From Cupriavidus necator N-1 (lineage in GTDB: Bacteria; Pseudomonadota; Gammaproteobacteria; Burkholderiales; Burkholderiaceae): a stretch of 64,000 bases of DNA. The DNA is taken from the NCBI RefSeq assembly GCF_000219215.1, contig NC_015726.1:1860001-1924000 (forward strand), read 5' to 3'. Position numbers and translations under genes: made by a program. Below the pieces are notes generated by a model. The model did no database searches, was not told where the DNA came from, and saw only the letters and a program-made list of their open reading frames with translations. Every line of letters begins with the position of its first letter. Within the stretch, counting starts at the first letter, position 1. Positions 34,398 to 43,288 of this stretch are shown piece by piece.

Positions 34398-35108
34398 TCA
34401 GGCGGTGGCCCGGGTGGCGCGCTGCTTCGCGCGCGCCAGCGTGTGCAGCATGGCTTCCAGCAGCGCGGCGGGAGGCCGCGCGCCAGACACGCTGCGGGTG
34501 CCGTCGAAGATAAAGTGCGGCACGCCTAGTCCGGCACGCAATACCGGTTCTTGCGGGCCGCCGAGTGACGGCAGCCAGTCCAGGTCACGGTGTGCATCCG
34601 CATCGGGTTGAGCCGGGACCTGATCCGGAATCGCGACGCCGCAGGTCGCGGCGGCCTGTCGCAGCACGCGCGGATCACCGATGTTCTCGGCGCGCAGGAA
34701 GTAGCGCGTGAACAGCTCGTCGATCAGCGCAGCGGCCGCGTCTGCCCCTGCCTGTTGCCGGGCAAGGCGTACCAGGCGATGGGCCAGCAGGGTGTTCGGG
34801 AAGGTCTCGATGCGATCCAGTGCCAGGGTGAGGCCGGCATCTTGTGCCGCGGCACAGACCTGTGCCTGGCGTGCCGCCACTGCCTGGGGGCTGCCCAGGC
34901 GTGCCACATAGAAGTCGCGGTAGGGCAGGCCGGCCGGCGGCATGGCCGGAATCAGCGGATAAGAACGCCATTCCACCTGCACGGCGACGTCGGGACGCTC
35001 CCGCCCGAGCAAGGCGATGGCGCTTTCCAGGTGCTTCTTGCCGATCAGGCACCAGGGACAGATCAGGTCGAAATAGGCCTCGACCGAAAGCGTGGACGGA
35101 TGGTTCAT
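34398..35108 (-). CDS. DsbA family oxidoreductase (FrnE-like)
   Basis: Thioredoxin-fold protein of the DsbA/FrnE group, 236 residues, with the CPWC active site at residues 18-21 (FDLICPWCLIGKKH) and no signal peptide, so cytoplasmic. FrnE-like proteins serve as disulphide isomerases or polyketide-related oxidoreductases; related HCCA isomerases lack the CxxC. The C-terminal GVPHFIFDGTRSVSGARPP is the typical cis-proline region. It lies between the DUF1289 and Bug receptor genes, with 61-bp and 123-bp gaps, so co-transcription is possible but not certain. Confidence 0.9.
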   Translation of the reverse strand: MNHPSTLSVEAYFDLICPWCLIGKKHLESAIALLGRERPDVAVQVEWRSYPLIPAMPPAGLPYRDFYVARLGSPQAVAARQAQVCAAAQDAGLTLALDRIETFPNTLLAHRLVRLARQQAGADAAAALIDELFTRYFLRAENIGDPRVLRQAAATCGVAIPDQVPAQPDADAHRDLDWLPSLGGPQEPVLRAGLGVPHFIFDGTRSVSGARPPAALLEAMLHTLARAKQRATRATA

Positions 35109-35169
35109 GGCAGCAGCTTCAAGACGCCAGCCGGCGAGCCCGGCGCAGGCCGCAGCAGGCTGTGGAATA

Positions 35170-35373
35170 TCAGGGGGTGGGCGCCGGGGCGCGGCTGCGC
35201 CACGACTGGCGCGCCGGCAGCGAAGCCATGACCTCGGCGCGCTCTGCGTCGGTCATCTGCGCCCAGCGGCCGATCTCGACCGCAGTCCTGCCGCAGCCCT
35301 GGCAATACTTGCCAGCGAGGTCCATGCGGCAGATGTTCAGGCATGGATTGATGACGGAGAGGGGCGGGTTCAT
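35170..35373 (-). CDS. DUF1289 family cysteine-rich small protein
   Basis: A 67-residue protein with four conserved cysteines in the DUF1289 pattern (PCLNICRMD ... YCQGCGRTAVEI) and the typical WAQMTDAERAEVMASLP helix. The cysteines probably bind a metal or iron-sulphur centre. The function is unknown; such genes often sit beside oxidoreductase genes. The ATG at 35373 is chosen; an in-frame TTG 9 bases upstream is an alternative. Confidence 0.85.
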   Translation of the reverse strand: MNPPLSVINPCLNICRMDLAGKYCQGCGRTAVEIGRWAQMTDAERAEVMASLPARQSWRSRAPAPTP

Positions 35374-35443
35374 GGCTTGCAAGGTAAGTTGGACGACGGT
35401 GCGGCGGCAGGCGCTTGCGCCCGCTGCCGCACCGGTGCGCGCG

Positions 35444-36499
35444 TCAGGCCGCGCGCAGGGGCAGGTTCTTCTGGCCGGCCTTGCGGTTCGGCGCCATGCC
35501 GTGCGCGGCCAGGGTTTCGTCGGCGCTGTCGTACCAGGTGCCGATGCGGTAGATCTCGCGGGCTTCCTTGCCCGAGGCGATCTCGCGGCCCAGTTCCTTG
35601 GCCACGCGCACGCACTGCTCGATCTGCTGCACGGAAGTCATGCGGTTGCCGTGCTGGTCGATGATGGTGTCCTCGATGCCGCAGCGCGGGTGCAGGCCCA
35701 TTGACATCGCCATCATGTTGAACGGAAGCACGTTCTTCAGCAGCGATTCCGCGGTCAGCGTGCAACCGTCCGGCGCGCGGTGCACGAAGTTGAAGAAGTT
35801 GAACGGGTTGGGACCGTCAAAGCCGCCGCCGATGCCGATCCAGGTCAGGTTCAGCGGGCCCTTGTAGTGGCCTGCGCGCACCATGCGCTCCAGCGTTTCC
35901 ATGGCATGGATGCCGGTAAGCTGGAAGTGCGGCTGGATGCCTGCGTTGCTCAGGCGGCGCAGGTGCTCTTCCACCCAGCCCGGGCCGGCCGGCACCGTCA
36001 TTTCGCGGTAGGCAGCCTGGTAGGCGGGATGCTCCAGCGAGGTACCCTTCAGGTATTCGGGGTATAGCAGCTCCATGATGTTCATCTGCGTGGTGTTGAT
36101 CGCCACGGTCACCTGGTCCGGCTTCGGATCCAGTTCAGCCAGCATGTGGCGGGTATCGTCCGACAGCCACTTGGCCGCCTGGCCGTCGTCTTCCGGCGCG
36201 AAGGAGATGGAGCCGCCCACCTGGATGATCATGTCCGGCACCGCGGCGCGCACGCCGGCGATCAGTTCGTTGAACTTGGACAGGCGCTTGGAGCCCTTGC
36301 CGTCCAGTTCGCGCACGTGCAGGTGCAGCACGGTGGCGCCGGCGTTGTAGCAATCCACGGCCTTCTGGATTTGATCTTCCATCGTCACCGGAATATCTTC
36401 CGGGAAATCCGCGGGCATCCACTCGGGGCCGTACGGCGCCACGGTGATGACCACCTTGTCCTGGTTTTCGGGGTGCAGGGAATCGTCGAGGAATTGCAC
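35444..36499 (-). CDS. Beta-keto acid cleavage enzyme (BKACE, DUF849)
   Basis: Zinc-dependent beta-keto acid cleavage enzyme, 351 residues. BKACE proteins condense a beta-keto acid with acetyl-CoA to give acetoacetate plus a new acyl-CoA. The metal and substrate features are visible: VLHLHVRELDGKGSKR (HxH, near 50), QVGGSISFAPEDD, and the C-terminal GLHPRCGIEDTI motif. I chose the GTG at 36499, which has AGGAG 6 bases upstream and fits the family start. It faces an AraC regulator across 173 bp; the shared gap holds a promoter/operator block that recurs upstream of the MFS gene at 47969. The specific keto acid is unknown. Confidence 0.9.
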   Translation of the reverse strand: MQFLDDSLHPENQDKVVITVAPYGPEWMPADFPEDIPVTMEDQIQKAVDCYNAGATVLHLHVRELDGKGSKRLSKFNELIAGVRAAVPDMIIQVGGSISFAPEDDGQAAKWLSDDTRHMLAELDPKPDQVTVAINTTQMNIMELLYPEYLKGTSLEHPAYQAAYREMTVPAGPGWVEEHLRRLSNAGIQPHFQLTGIHAMETLERMVRAGHYKGPLNLTWIGIGGGFDGPNPFNFFNFVHRAPDGCTLTAESLLKNVLPFNMMAMSMGLHPRCGIEDTIIDQHGNRMTSVQQIEQCVRVAKELGREIASGKEAREIYRIGTWYDSADETLAAHGMAPNRKAGQKNLPLRAA

Positions 36500-36592
36500 A
36501 GTTGCTCCTGGTATGTTGTGGGCGGACCGCCTGGATTGCCGCCTGCCTGGCGGCACCTGACGGTCGCGTTTGCGGTATCAAGTTCAGTGGCT

Positions 36593-36669
36593 GAAGTATC
36601 GTGTATCGACACGCGGCGATTTGACGATCCGGGACGAACGATTTACATTTCGGGACAGTCAGGGAAAAC
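36593..36669. promoter_or_regulatory. AraC-type operator/promoter block, copy 1
   Basis: Within the BKACE/araC gap, GAAGTATC (36593), TTGAC (36621), GGGAC (36631), GGGACAGTC (36652) and GGGAAAAC (36662) occur at exactly the same spacings as in a second copy at 48070-48146. The two GGGAC elements are 21 bp apart, two helical turns, as expected for direct half-sites of an AraC-family protein. Read leftward, GTCAAA and GATACT could be the -35 and -10 of the BKACE promoter. The last part overlaps the ribosome site of the araC gene. Confidence 0.75.
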
Positions 36670-36672
36670 ACG

Positions 36673-37719
36673 ATGTCCTACTACCTTCGCAGCGCCAGCC
36701 TCACCAACTATGTGGAAGTCGCCCGCGCGGTAGGGCTCGACCCGCACCAGCAACTGCGCGCGGCCAGCATCGGCCGCGACGTCCTGCTGGACCCCGATAT
36801 CCGCATCCCGGCGGGGCTGGTGGGCCGCTTGCTGGATGCGTCGGCGCGCGCTTCGCAGGCGGACGACTTCGGCCTGCGCATGGCGGAGTTGCGCCAGTTC
36901 TCCAACCTCGGGCCGCTGGCCTTCGTGGTGCGCGAGCAGCCCACGCTGCGCCGGGCGCTGGAGTCCATGGTGCTTTACATGGGCCTGCAGAATGAGGCGC
37001 TCGCGATGCGCCTGGAAGAGGCCGAAGGCCTGGTGATGATCCGGCTGCAGATCCTGAGCGAGCAGCCCGGCACGCTGCGCCAGGCCACTGACCTGGCCGT
37101 CGGGGTGATGTACCGCATGCTCAGCCTGTTTCTCGGGCCGAGCTGGCGGCCGCGCAGCATCTGCTTCACGCATGCCGCGCCCGCCAGCCTGGCTACCTTG
37201 GCGCGCGTGTTCGGCATGCCGGCGTTGTTCAACCAGGACTTTGACGGCATCGTCTGCGTGGCATCGGACCTGGACGCGCCGCTGCCTTCCTATGACCCGG
37301 TGATGGCGGGGCAGGTGCAGCGTTATCTCGGCACCTTGCTCGCGCAGGCAAACAGCACCATGGCGGACAAGGTGCGCAAGCTGGTCTACGTGCTGCTGCC
37401 GGGCGGCATGTGCTCGGTTGATCGCGTGGCGCAGCATCTTGGCGTGGACCGCCGCACGGTACACCGGCGCCTGTTGCAGGAGGGCACCACGTATTCGCAG
37501 ATCCTCAATGAGGCGCGCGCGGGGCTGGTGATCGGCTATATCGAAAACCCGGAGCGGCCGCTTTCGGAAGTGGCCACGCTGCTGGGATTTTCCTCGCTGA
37601 GTGCGTTTTCGCGCTGGTTCAGCGGGCAGTTCGGCTGCAGCGTGTCGAAGTGGCGCACGCAGCAGCAGGCGCAGGAGCGTGTGACGGACATCGCGGAGCC
37701 GGCGCAAGGACTGCTCTAG
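36673..37719 (+). CDS. AraC family regulator (arabinose-binding-domain type)
   Basis: AraC/XylS-family regulator, 348 residues. The N-terminal domain is the PF12625-type ligand domain (about 20-210). The C-terminal double helix-turn-helix spans about 235-335, with SVDRVAQHLGVDRRTVHRRL and PLSEVATLLGFSSLSAFSRW. It is divergent from the BKACE gene, starts 3 bp beyond the duplicated operator block, and is its likely regulator. The same block in front of the distant MFS gene suggests a small regulon. AGGG upstream of the ATG is part of the repeat itself, so binding could also block its own translation start region. Confidence 0.92.
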   Translation: MSYYLRSASLTNYVEVARAVGLDPHQQLRAASIGRDVLLDPDIRIPAGLVGRLLDASARASQADDFGLRMAELRQFSNLGPLAFVVREQPTLRRALESMVLYMGLQNEALAMRLEEAEGLVMIRLQILSEQPGTLRQATDLAVGVMYRMLSLFLGPSWRPRSICFTHAAPASLATLARVFGMPALFNQDFDGIVCVASDLDAPLPSYDPVMAGQVQRYLGTLLAQANSTMADKVRKLVYVLLPGGMCSVDRVAQHLGVDRRTVHRRLLQEGTTYSQILNEARAGLVIGYIENPERPLSEVATLLGFSSLSAFSRWFSGQFGCSVSKWRTQQQAQERVTDIAEPAQGLL

Positions 37720-37803
37720 GCATCGATCCGCATTTCCATCGCGCACACGCTGTGACAGAATGCGCCGTCACCTTCTCTCCGGCATGCACTGCCTGCGCCC
37801 CGC

Positions 37804-38802
37804 GTGAACGGCCTGTCCGCTACCGTCCCAATCTCTGTCGTCAATGGCTTCCTGGCCGGCGCCGATCCCATGGCGATCGCGCGGCTGGCCGAGTGCTCAG
37901 GCATTGCCGGTGAGTTGCTGGCCGAGCCGGCCGCACGCGTCACGCAGGAACAGTTTTCTACGCTGTACCGCCTGCTCGCCAAGGAGGCCGACGATGAAAT
38001 GCCGGGCATCTTCAGCCGGCCGCTGCGCAATGGCACGCTCAAGTACCTGTGCCTGAGCTTGCTGGATGCGCCAAGGCTGGAGGTGGCGCTGCATCGCTTC
38101 GGCCAGTTCTTCCACCTGATCCTCGATGACTTCCGCATCGAGTCGCGGCGCGATGGTGGGTCAGGCTATGTGGAGCTGGTAGACAACCCGGCCGGCCCCG
38201 CCGTCAGCGTGCTGGGGCGGGAACTGATGCTGAAGCTCGTGCATGGCGTGGCGTCGTGGCTGATCCGCCAAAAGATCCCGCTGCAGGCAGTGGAGTTCCA
38301 GTTTCATCACTCGCCGCTGGCCGGCGACCATCTCTACCTGTTTCCCGGCCCGGTGCATTTCGGTTGCCGCCAAAACCGCATCGGCTTCGATGCGGCTTAC
38401 CTGGACATGCCGGTGCGCCAGCGCAAGCCGGATCTGGAGAAGTTCCTGTCGCGCGCGCCCGAGGACTGGATCTTCGTTTCCTTTGCCGAGCAGATGAGCT
38501 CCCACCGGGTCAGGCAATACGTGGCCGAGTGCCTGCCGGTGTCGCCCACCATCGAGGCGGTGGCCCATGCGTTGCACTGTTCGGTGCGCACGCTGTGCCG
38601 GCGCCTGTCGGCGGAAGGCACTTCCTTCCAGGCGATCAAGGACGACGTGCGGCGCGATATCGCCATCCAGCGCCTGACGCGCTCCGAGGATCCCATCGCG
38701 GCCATTGCCTTCGATGTGGGCTTCGACAATCCCACCGCATTCCATCGCGCCTTCCGCCACTGGACCGGCAGCACCCCCAACGCCTACCGGCGCGCGCTAT
38801 AG
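37804..38802 (+). CDS. AraC family regulator (second, PHA-cluster associated)
   Basis: Second PF12625-type AraC regulator, 332 residues, with a GTG start and no strong ribosome site. The C-terminal double helix-turn-helix includes TIEAVAHALHCSVRTLCRRL and PIAAIAFDVGFDNPTAFHRA. It is divergent in sequence from the neighbour at 36673, so not a recent duplicate. It lies directly before a gap carrying two inverted 20-bp sites and then the acyl-CoA dehydrogenase/MaoC/PHA genes, which it probably controls. Regulators of this type often sense fatty-acid or amino-acid derivatives. Confidence 0.9.
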   Translation: MNGLSATVPISVVNGFLAGADPMAIARLAECSGIAGELLAEPAARVTQEQFSTLYRLLAKEADDEMPGIFSRPLRNGTLKYLCLSLLDAPRLEVALHRFGQFFHLILDDFRIESRRDGGSGYVELVDNPAGPAVSVLGRELMLKLVHGVASWLIRQKIPLQAVEFQFHHSPLAGDHLYLFPGPVHFGCRQNRIGFDAAYLDMPVRQRKPDLEKFLSRAPEDWIFVSFAEQMSSHRVRQYVAECLPVSPTIEAVAHALHCSVRTLCRRLSAEGTSFQAIKDDVRRDIAIQRLTRSEDPIAAIAFDVGFDNPTAFHRAFRHWTGSTPNAYRRAL

Positions 38803-38836
38803 GCCCGCCTGCACGGCTGGCAAAGCTGGACGGCGA

Positions 38837-38923
38837 CTGACAAATCTGGCCACATTACCTGGCTCTTGCGACGCACGGCGGGCGCGCAGGGCTGCTGCCG
38901 CGCAAAGCGGCAGGATTTGTCAG
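38837..38923. promoter_or_regulatory. Inverted pair of 20-bp sites before the acyl-CoA dehydrogenase/PHA genes
   Basis: CTGACAAATC at 38837-38846 is repeated inverted as GATTTGTCAG at 38914-38923. Extended inward, the two arms agree at 16 of 20 positions. The arms are far apart (67 bp between the 10-bp cores), fitting two separate regulator sites and DNA looping rather than a hairpin. The neighbouring AraC regulator is the obvious candidate ligand. The start of the dehydrogenase gene is 124 bp downstream. Confidence 0.65.
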
Positions 38924-39046
38924 TGAATGGGCAGGTTTGGGTATCAGCCTTTGTGCGTGCCGCTACTACGATCGGCACATAACGTTGCAGTGCCACCGGT
39001 TAGTGAATCGGATTCCGGCGCTGTGAACATCGCACAGAGGCCGAGA

Positions 39047-40849
39047 ATGAGCTACACCGCACCTACCAAAGACATCCTGTTCGTCATCCGTGAACTGGCC
39101 GGACTGACAAAGATTGCCAGCCTGCCTGGCTATGAAGACGCCACCCCCGACACCGTCGAAGCCGTGATCGGCGAAGCCGCAAAGTTCCACGGCGAGGTGA
39201 TCGCCCCCCTCAACGTTGCCGGCGACAAGCAACCCAGCAGCTGGCATGACGGCGAAGTCAGGACCACCCCCGGCTTCGCGGAAGCGTTCCGCCAGTTCGG
39301 CGAGGGCGGCTGGCAGGGCATCGTGCACCCGGTCGAGTTTGGTGGCCAGGGCCTGCCCAAGCTGGTCGGCACGCCGTGCATGGAAATGATGAACGCGGCC
39401 AACCTGTCGTTCGCGCTGTGCGCCATGCTGACCGACGGCGCGATCGAAGCGCTGCTCACCGCTGGCTCCGACGAGCTGAAGCAGCGCTTCCTGCCGCGCC
39501 TGATCGCCGGCGAGTGGACCGGCACCATGAACCTGACCGAGCCCCAGGCCGGTTCCGACCTGGCGCTGCTGCGCACGCGCGCCGAGCCGCAGGCTGACGG
39601 CAGCTACAAGGTCTTTGGCACCAAGATCTTCATCACCTACGGCGAGCACGACATGGCGGACAACATCGTCCACCTGGTGCTGGCGCGCACGCCGGGCGCG
39701 CCCGAGGGCGTGAAGGGCATCTCGCTGTTCGTGGTGCCGAAGTTCCTGGTCAACGACGACGGCTCGCTGGGGGCGCGCAATGACGTGCAGTGCGTGTCGA
39801 TCGAACACAAGCTCGGCATCAAGGCCAGCCCGACCGCGGTGCTGCAGTTTGGCGACCATGGCGGTGCCATCGGTTACCTGGTCGGCGAGGAGAACCGCGG
39901 CCTGGAGTACATGTTCGTGATGATGAACGCAGCGCGCTTCGGCGTGGGCGTGCAGGGTATTGCCATCTCCGACCGTGCCTACCAGCAGGCGGTGGCCTAT
40001 GCGAAGGATCGCGTGCAAAGCCGCCCGGTCGATGGCTCGTCGCGCGAGGCGGTGGCCATCATCCATCATCCCGACGTGCGCCGCATGCTGACCGAGATGC
40101 GCGCGCTGACTGAAGGCGCGCGAGCACTGTCGCTGGTGGCGGCTGCGTACTCGGATCTTGCCCACCACGCACCGGATGCCTATACGCGGGCACAGTTCAA
40201 GTCAGCCTACGAGTTCCTGGTGCCCGTCATCAAGGGCTGGAGCACGGAGATGTCGCTGGACGTGACCAGCCTGGGCGTGCAGGTGCACGGCGGCATGGGC
40301 TTTATCGAGGAGACCGGTGCCGCCCAGCACTTCCGCGACGCCCGCATCCTGCCGATCTACGAGGGCACTACCGCCATCCAGGCCAACGACCTGGTGGGCC
40401 GCAAGACCGTGCGCGATGGCGGCCTGGCCGCGCGCGCCATCCTGGCCGAAGTCGACCAGACCATCGATGCGCTCAGGGACTGCGCCGGTAGCGGCGCGGA
40501 TGCGGCATGCAGCGCCATGTTCGTGCAACTCGGCTACGCGCGCATGGCGCTGGGCCGGGCCGTCGACTTTGTGCTGGAGAACGCGGCCAAGGAGCCGAAC
40601 GCGGTGTTTGGCGCAAGCGTGGCCTACCTCAAGCTGGCCGGCATCGTGCTGACGGGCTGGCAGATGGCGCGCGCGCTGGTCGTGGCGACGCACAAGCGCA
40701 GCGAGGACGAAGCGTTCTACGCCGCCAAGATCGCCACCGCTGAGTTCTTCGCCAAGCAGATCCTGCCGCGCGCCGCGGCGCTGGAAGCGGCCATTACCGG
40801 TGCGTCGGGCGAGGACGGTTTCCTGAACCTGGACGAATCCCGGTTTTGA
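39047..40849 (+). CDS. Acyl-CoA dehydrogenase (long form, DmdC-like)
   Basis: FAD-dependent acyl-CoA dehydrogenase of the ~600-residue class with an extra N-terminal domain (600 residues), close in style to 3-methylmercaptopropionyl-CoA dehydrogenases and other AcdA-type enzymes. Signatures: TMNLTEPQAGSDLALLRTRA near 160, VQVHGGMGFIEETGAAQHFR and ARILPIYEGTTAIQANDL with the catalytic glutamate. It makes the 2,3-double bond in an acyl-CoA. The ATG at 39047 (MSYTAPTKDIL) is the family start. It is the first gene of a five-gene run ending in PHA synthesis genes, so it may feed enoyl-CoA into PHA monomers. Confidence 0.93.
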   Translation: MSYTAPTKDILFVIRELAGLTKIASLPGYEDATPDTVEAVIGEAAKFHGEVIAPLNVAGDKQPSSWHDGEVRTTPGFAEAFRQFGEGGWQGIVHPVEFGGQGLPKLVGTPCMEMMNAANLSFALCAMLTDGAIEALLTAGSDELKQRFLPRLIAGEWTGTMNLTEPQAGSDLALLRTRAEPQADGSYKVFGTKIFITYGEHDMADNIVHLVLARTPGAPEGVKGISLFVVPKFLVNDDGSLGARNDVQCVSIEHKLGIKASPTAVLQFGDHGGAIGYLVGEENRGLEYMFVMMNAARFGVGVQGIAISDRAYQQAVAYAKDRVQSRPVDGSSREAVAIIHHPDVRRMLTEMRALTEGARALSLVAAAYSDLAHHAPDAYTRAQFKSAYEFLVPVIKGWSTEMSLDVTSLGVQVHGGMGFIEETGAAQHFRDARILPIYEGTTAIQANDLVGRKTVRDGGLAARAILAEVDQTIDALRDCAGSGADAACSAMFVQLGYARMALGRAVDFVLENAAKEPNAVFGASVAYLKLAGIVLTGWQMARALVVATHKRSEDEAFYAAKIATAEFFAKQILPRAAALEAAITGASGEDGFLNLDESRF

Positions 40850-40908
40850 AACCCAAACTGTGGCGCAACGCGGCACGGGCAAAAAGATCAATCAATGTAG
40901 GAGGCCGT

Positions 40909-41373
40909 ATGGCAATCGAGAACTACCGCATGGCGACGCTCAACGCGTTCGTCGGCAAGGAACTGGGCGTGTCCGACTGGGTGGAAGTGGACCAGGCGCG
41001 CATCGACGCATTCGCGCAATGCACCAACGATAAGCAGTGGATCCACGTTGACGTGGAGCGTGCCGGCAAGGAAAGTCCGTTCGGCGGCACCATCGCCCAC
41101 GGCTACCTGACGCTGTCGCTGGTGGCAGGCCAAATGCAAGAGATGGGCGTGATCCCGGCCGATGCCAGCGCCGCAGTCAACTACGGACTGGAAAAGACGC
41201 GCTTCCTGGCACCGGTGAAGGCGGGCTCGCGCGTGCGCAATCGCGTCAGCCTGTTGGCTGCAGACAACAAGGGCGGCGGCCGCGTGCTGCTGCGCACGGA
41301 AAACACGATCGAGATCGAAGGCGAGGCCAAGCCCGCGCTGGTGGCGGAAGCCCTGGCGCTGCTGGTCGCCTGA
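40909..41373 (+). CDS. MaoC-like (R)-specific enoyl-CoA hydratase
   Basis: Hot-dog fold hydratase of the MaoC/PhaJ family, 154 residues. The catalytic Asp/His motif is in FAQCTNDKQWIHVDVERAG and the partner GGTIAHGYLTLSLV. It adds water to a trans-2-enoyl-CoA, giving (R)-3-hydroxyacyl-CoA, the direct PHA synthase substrate. A strong TAGGAGG precedes the ATG at 40909. It lies between the dehydrogenase and PHA synthase genes, an order that directly links beta-oxidation to polymer synthesis. Confidence 0.92.
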   Translation: MAIENYRMATLNAFVGKELGVSDWVEVDQARIDAFAQCTNDKQWIHVDVERAGKESPFGGTIAHGYLTLSLVAGQMQEMGVIPADASAAVNYGLEKTRFLAPVKAGSRVRNRVSLLAADNKGGGRVLLRTENTIEIEGEAKPALVAEALALLVA

Positions 41374-41421
41374 AGCAATGAGCAAGACAGTAGTAGCAAG
41401 GAATAAGGCGGGAGACGCAGG

Positions 41422-43230
41422 ATGACGAGGGTCAGCAGTACGAGAGAGCAGGGCAGCAAGGGCGGCAGGACCGGCAGGGCGAAGGTCGTTATGGCCAAGA
41501 TCGATAGCGCCAAGGTCGATAGGGACGATAGTGCGGATCAGGCTGCAGCCGTGAGCGCGGCCACCGCGGTGGCGTCCATCGAACGCATGCCGGACATGAT
41601 GGCCGGCCCCAACCCCTTCGTGGGCCTGCGCCTGGAAGACCTGGTCAGCACTGCGCAGCAGATCGGCGCGCAGTGCCTGCAGGAGCCGGTGCTGGTGCTT
41701 GAGCAGCAGGCGCAGCTGGCGCAGGACCTGGTCAGCGTGCTGGACGGCTCGGCCCCGTTGCCGTCGGCGCGCGACCGGCGCTTTGGCGACCCGGTCTGGC
41801 AGGACAACCCGCTGTACCGCATGTCGCTGCAGGGCTACGAGACCTGGCGCAATTTCATCAGCGGCTTTGTCCGGCGCTCGGTCATGGACGAGCGCAGCAA
41901 GCACCGCGCGGAGTACTTCACCTCGCTGGTTGCCGATGCGCTGGCACCGACCAACACGCTGCTGGGCAACCCGGCGGCGCTCAGGAAAACTGTGGAGTCA
42001 GGCGGCATGAACCTGATCAGCGGGTTGACCAACCTGGTCACCGACACCCTGACCAACCGCGGCATGCCCGCCCAGGTGGACAAGGAAGCGTTCAGTGTTG
42101 GCAAGAACCTGGCCACCACGCCGGGCGTGGTGGTGTTCCGCAACGATGTGCTGGAACTGATCCAGTACACGCCGTCCACCGAGAAGGTCCACTCGCGGCC
42201 GCAGCTCATCGTGCCGCCGCAGGTCAACAAGTTCTACGTGTTCGACCTGGCGCAGGGCAAGAGCATGGTGGAGTACCTGCTGGCCCAGGAACTGCAGGTA
42301 TTCATCGTGAGCTGGCGCAACCCCACGGCAGCGCATCGCGACTGGGACATGGATACCTATGTCCGAGCGCTGGTCGAAGCCATCCACGCCATCCGCGACA
42401 TCACCGGCAGCCCTAACGTGAACCTGCACGGCGCCTGCTCGGGCGCGATGACGATGTCGGCGCTGATGGGCTACTGCGCCGCGAGCGGCGAGAAGCTGGT
42501 GCATGCGGCCACGCTGATGGTGTCGGTGTTCGGGCTGGATGCCCAGTCCCAACTTGGCCTGTTCAGCACGCCCGAAGCCGTCACGGCCGCCCGGCAGGGC
42601 AGCCAGGCGCGCGGCGTGCTCGACGGCGAGGAGCTGGGTCGGGTCTTTGCCTGGCTGCGCCCCAATGACCTGGTGTGGAACTACTGGGTCAACAACTACC
42701 TGCTGGGCAATGCGCCGCCGGCCTTCGATGTCCTCTACTGGAACAACGACACCACGCGGCTGCCGGCCGGCCTGCATGGCCAGTTCCTCGACATGCTCAC
42801 ACTGAACCAGCTGGCCACGCCGCGCACGCTGCGCGTGCTGGGCCACGCCATCGACCTGTCCGAAGTCCAGTGCGACAAATACGTGCTGGCCGGCATGACC
42901 GACCACATCACGCCGTGGAAGGCCGTGTACCGCTCGGTGCGCGCCTTTGGCGGACGCACGGAGTTCGTGCTCAGCTCCAGCGGGCATGTCCAGAGCCTGA
43001 TCAACCCGCCCGGCAACCCCAAGGCGAAGTTCTTCCGCAACGACGCCACCGAGGGAGACCCGGAGACCTGGCTGGAAGGCGCCACGGCCACCCAGGACTC
43101 GTGGTGGCAGCACTGGAGCCAGTGGCTGAAGAAGCGCTCCGGGCCGAAGTGCAACGCCCCGGCCAGCCCCGGCAGCCTGCAATACGCGCCTTGCGGCGAG
43201 GCCCCTGGCCTTTACGTGTCTGAAGCGTAG
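41422..43230 (+). CDS. phaC: Class I polyhydroxyalkanoate synthase (PhaC)
   Basis: PHA polymerase, 602 residues, normal class I length. The catalytic triad is visible: Cys in LHGACSGAMTMS (near 340), Asp in LAGMTDHITPWKA, His in SSSGHVQSLINPPGNPKAKF. The box reads G-A-C-S-G-A; many relatives have Gly-Gly after the cysteine, so this is a variant, PhaC2-like form. The N-terminal 35 residues are Lys/Asp-rich and variable; Met24 is an alternative start. It joins (R)-3-hydroxyacyl-CoAs at the granule surface. Neighbours are a hydratase upstream and a phasin and depolymerase downstream; no phaA or phaB is present, pointing to monomers from beta-oxidation. Confidence 0.93.
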   Translation: MTRVSSTREQGSKGGRTGRAKVVMAKIDSAKVDRDDSADQAAAVSAATAVASIERMPDMMAGPNPFVGLRLEDLVSTAQQIGAQCLQEPVLVLEQQAQLAQDLVSVLDGSAPLPSARDRRFGDPVWQDNPLYRMSLQGYETWRNFISGFVRRSVMDERSKHRAEYFTSLVADALAPTNTLLGNPAALRKTVESGGMNLISGLTNLVTDTLTNRGMPAQVDKEAFSVGKNLATTPGVVVFRNDVLELIQYTPSTEKVHSRPQLIVPPQVNKFYVFDLAQGKSMVEYLLAQELQVFIVSWRNPTAAHRDWDMDTYVRALVEAIHAIRDITGSPNVNLHGACSGAMTMSALMGYCAASGEKLVHAATLMVSVFGLDAQSQLGLFSTPEAVTAARQGSQARGVLDGEELGRVFAWLRPNDLVWNYWVNNYLLGNAPPAFDVLYWNNDTTRLPAGLHGQFLDMLTLNQLATPRTLRVLGHAIDLSEVQCDKYVLAGMTDHITPWKAVYRSVRAFGGRTEFVLSSSGHVQSLINPPGNPKAKFFRNDATEGDPETWLEGATATQDSWWQHWSQWLKKRSGPKCNAPASPGSLQYAPCGEAPGLYVSEA

Positions 43231-43288
43231 TCCACCGGCCCCACGGGGCCATCGTTTTCTGCAACCCAACCTGTCAGGAGAAATAAAG

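Noticed and set aside
36500..36556. Earlier start for BKACE giving 370 residues
   Set aside because: The GTG at 36499 has an ideal AGGAG site, and the extra residues are not BKACE-like.
37752..37771. GTGAC-N10-GTCAC inverted repeat before the second AraC gene
   Set aside because: Only 5-bp arms; this is expected by chance at this size and I could not link it to the CTGACAAATC sites.
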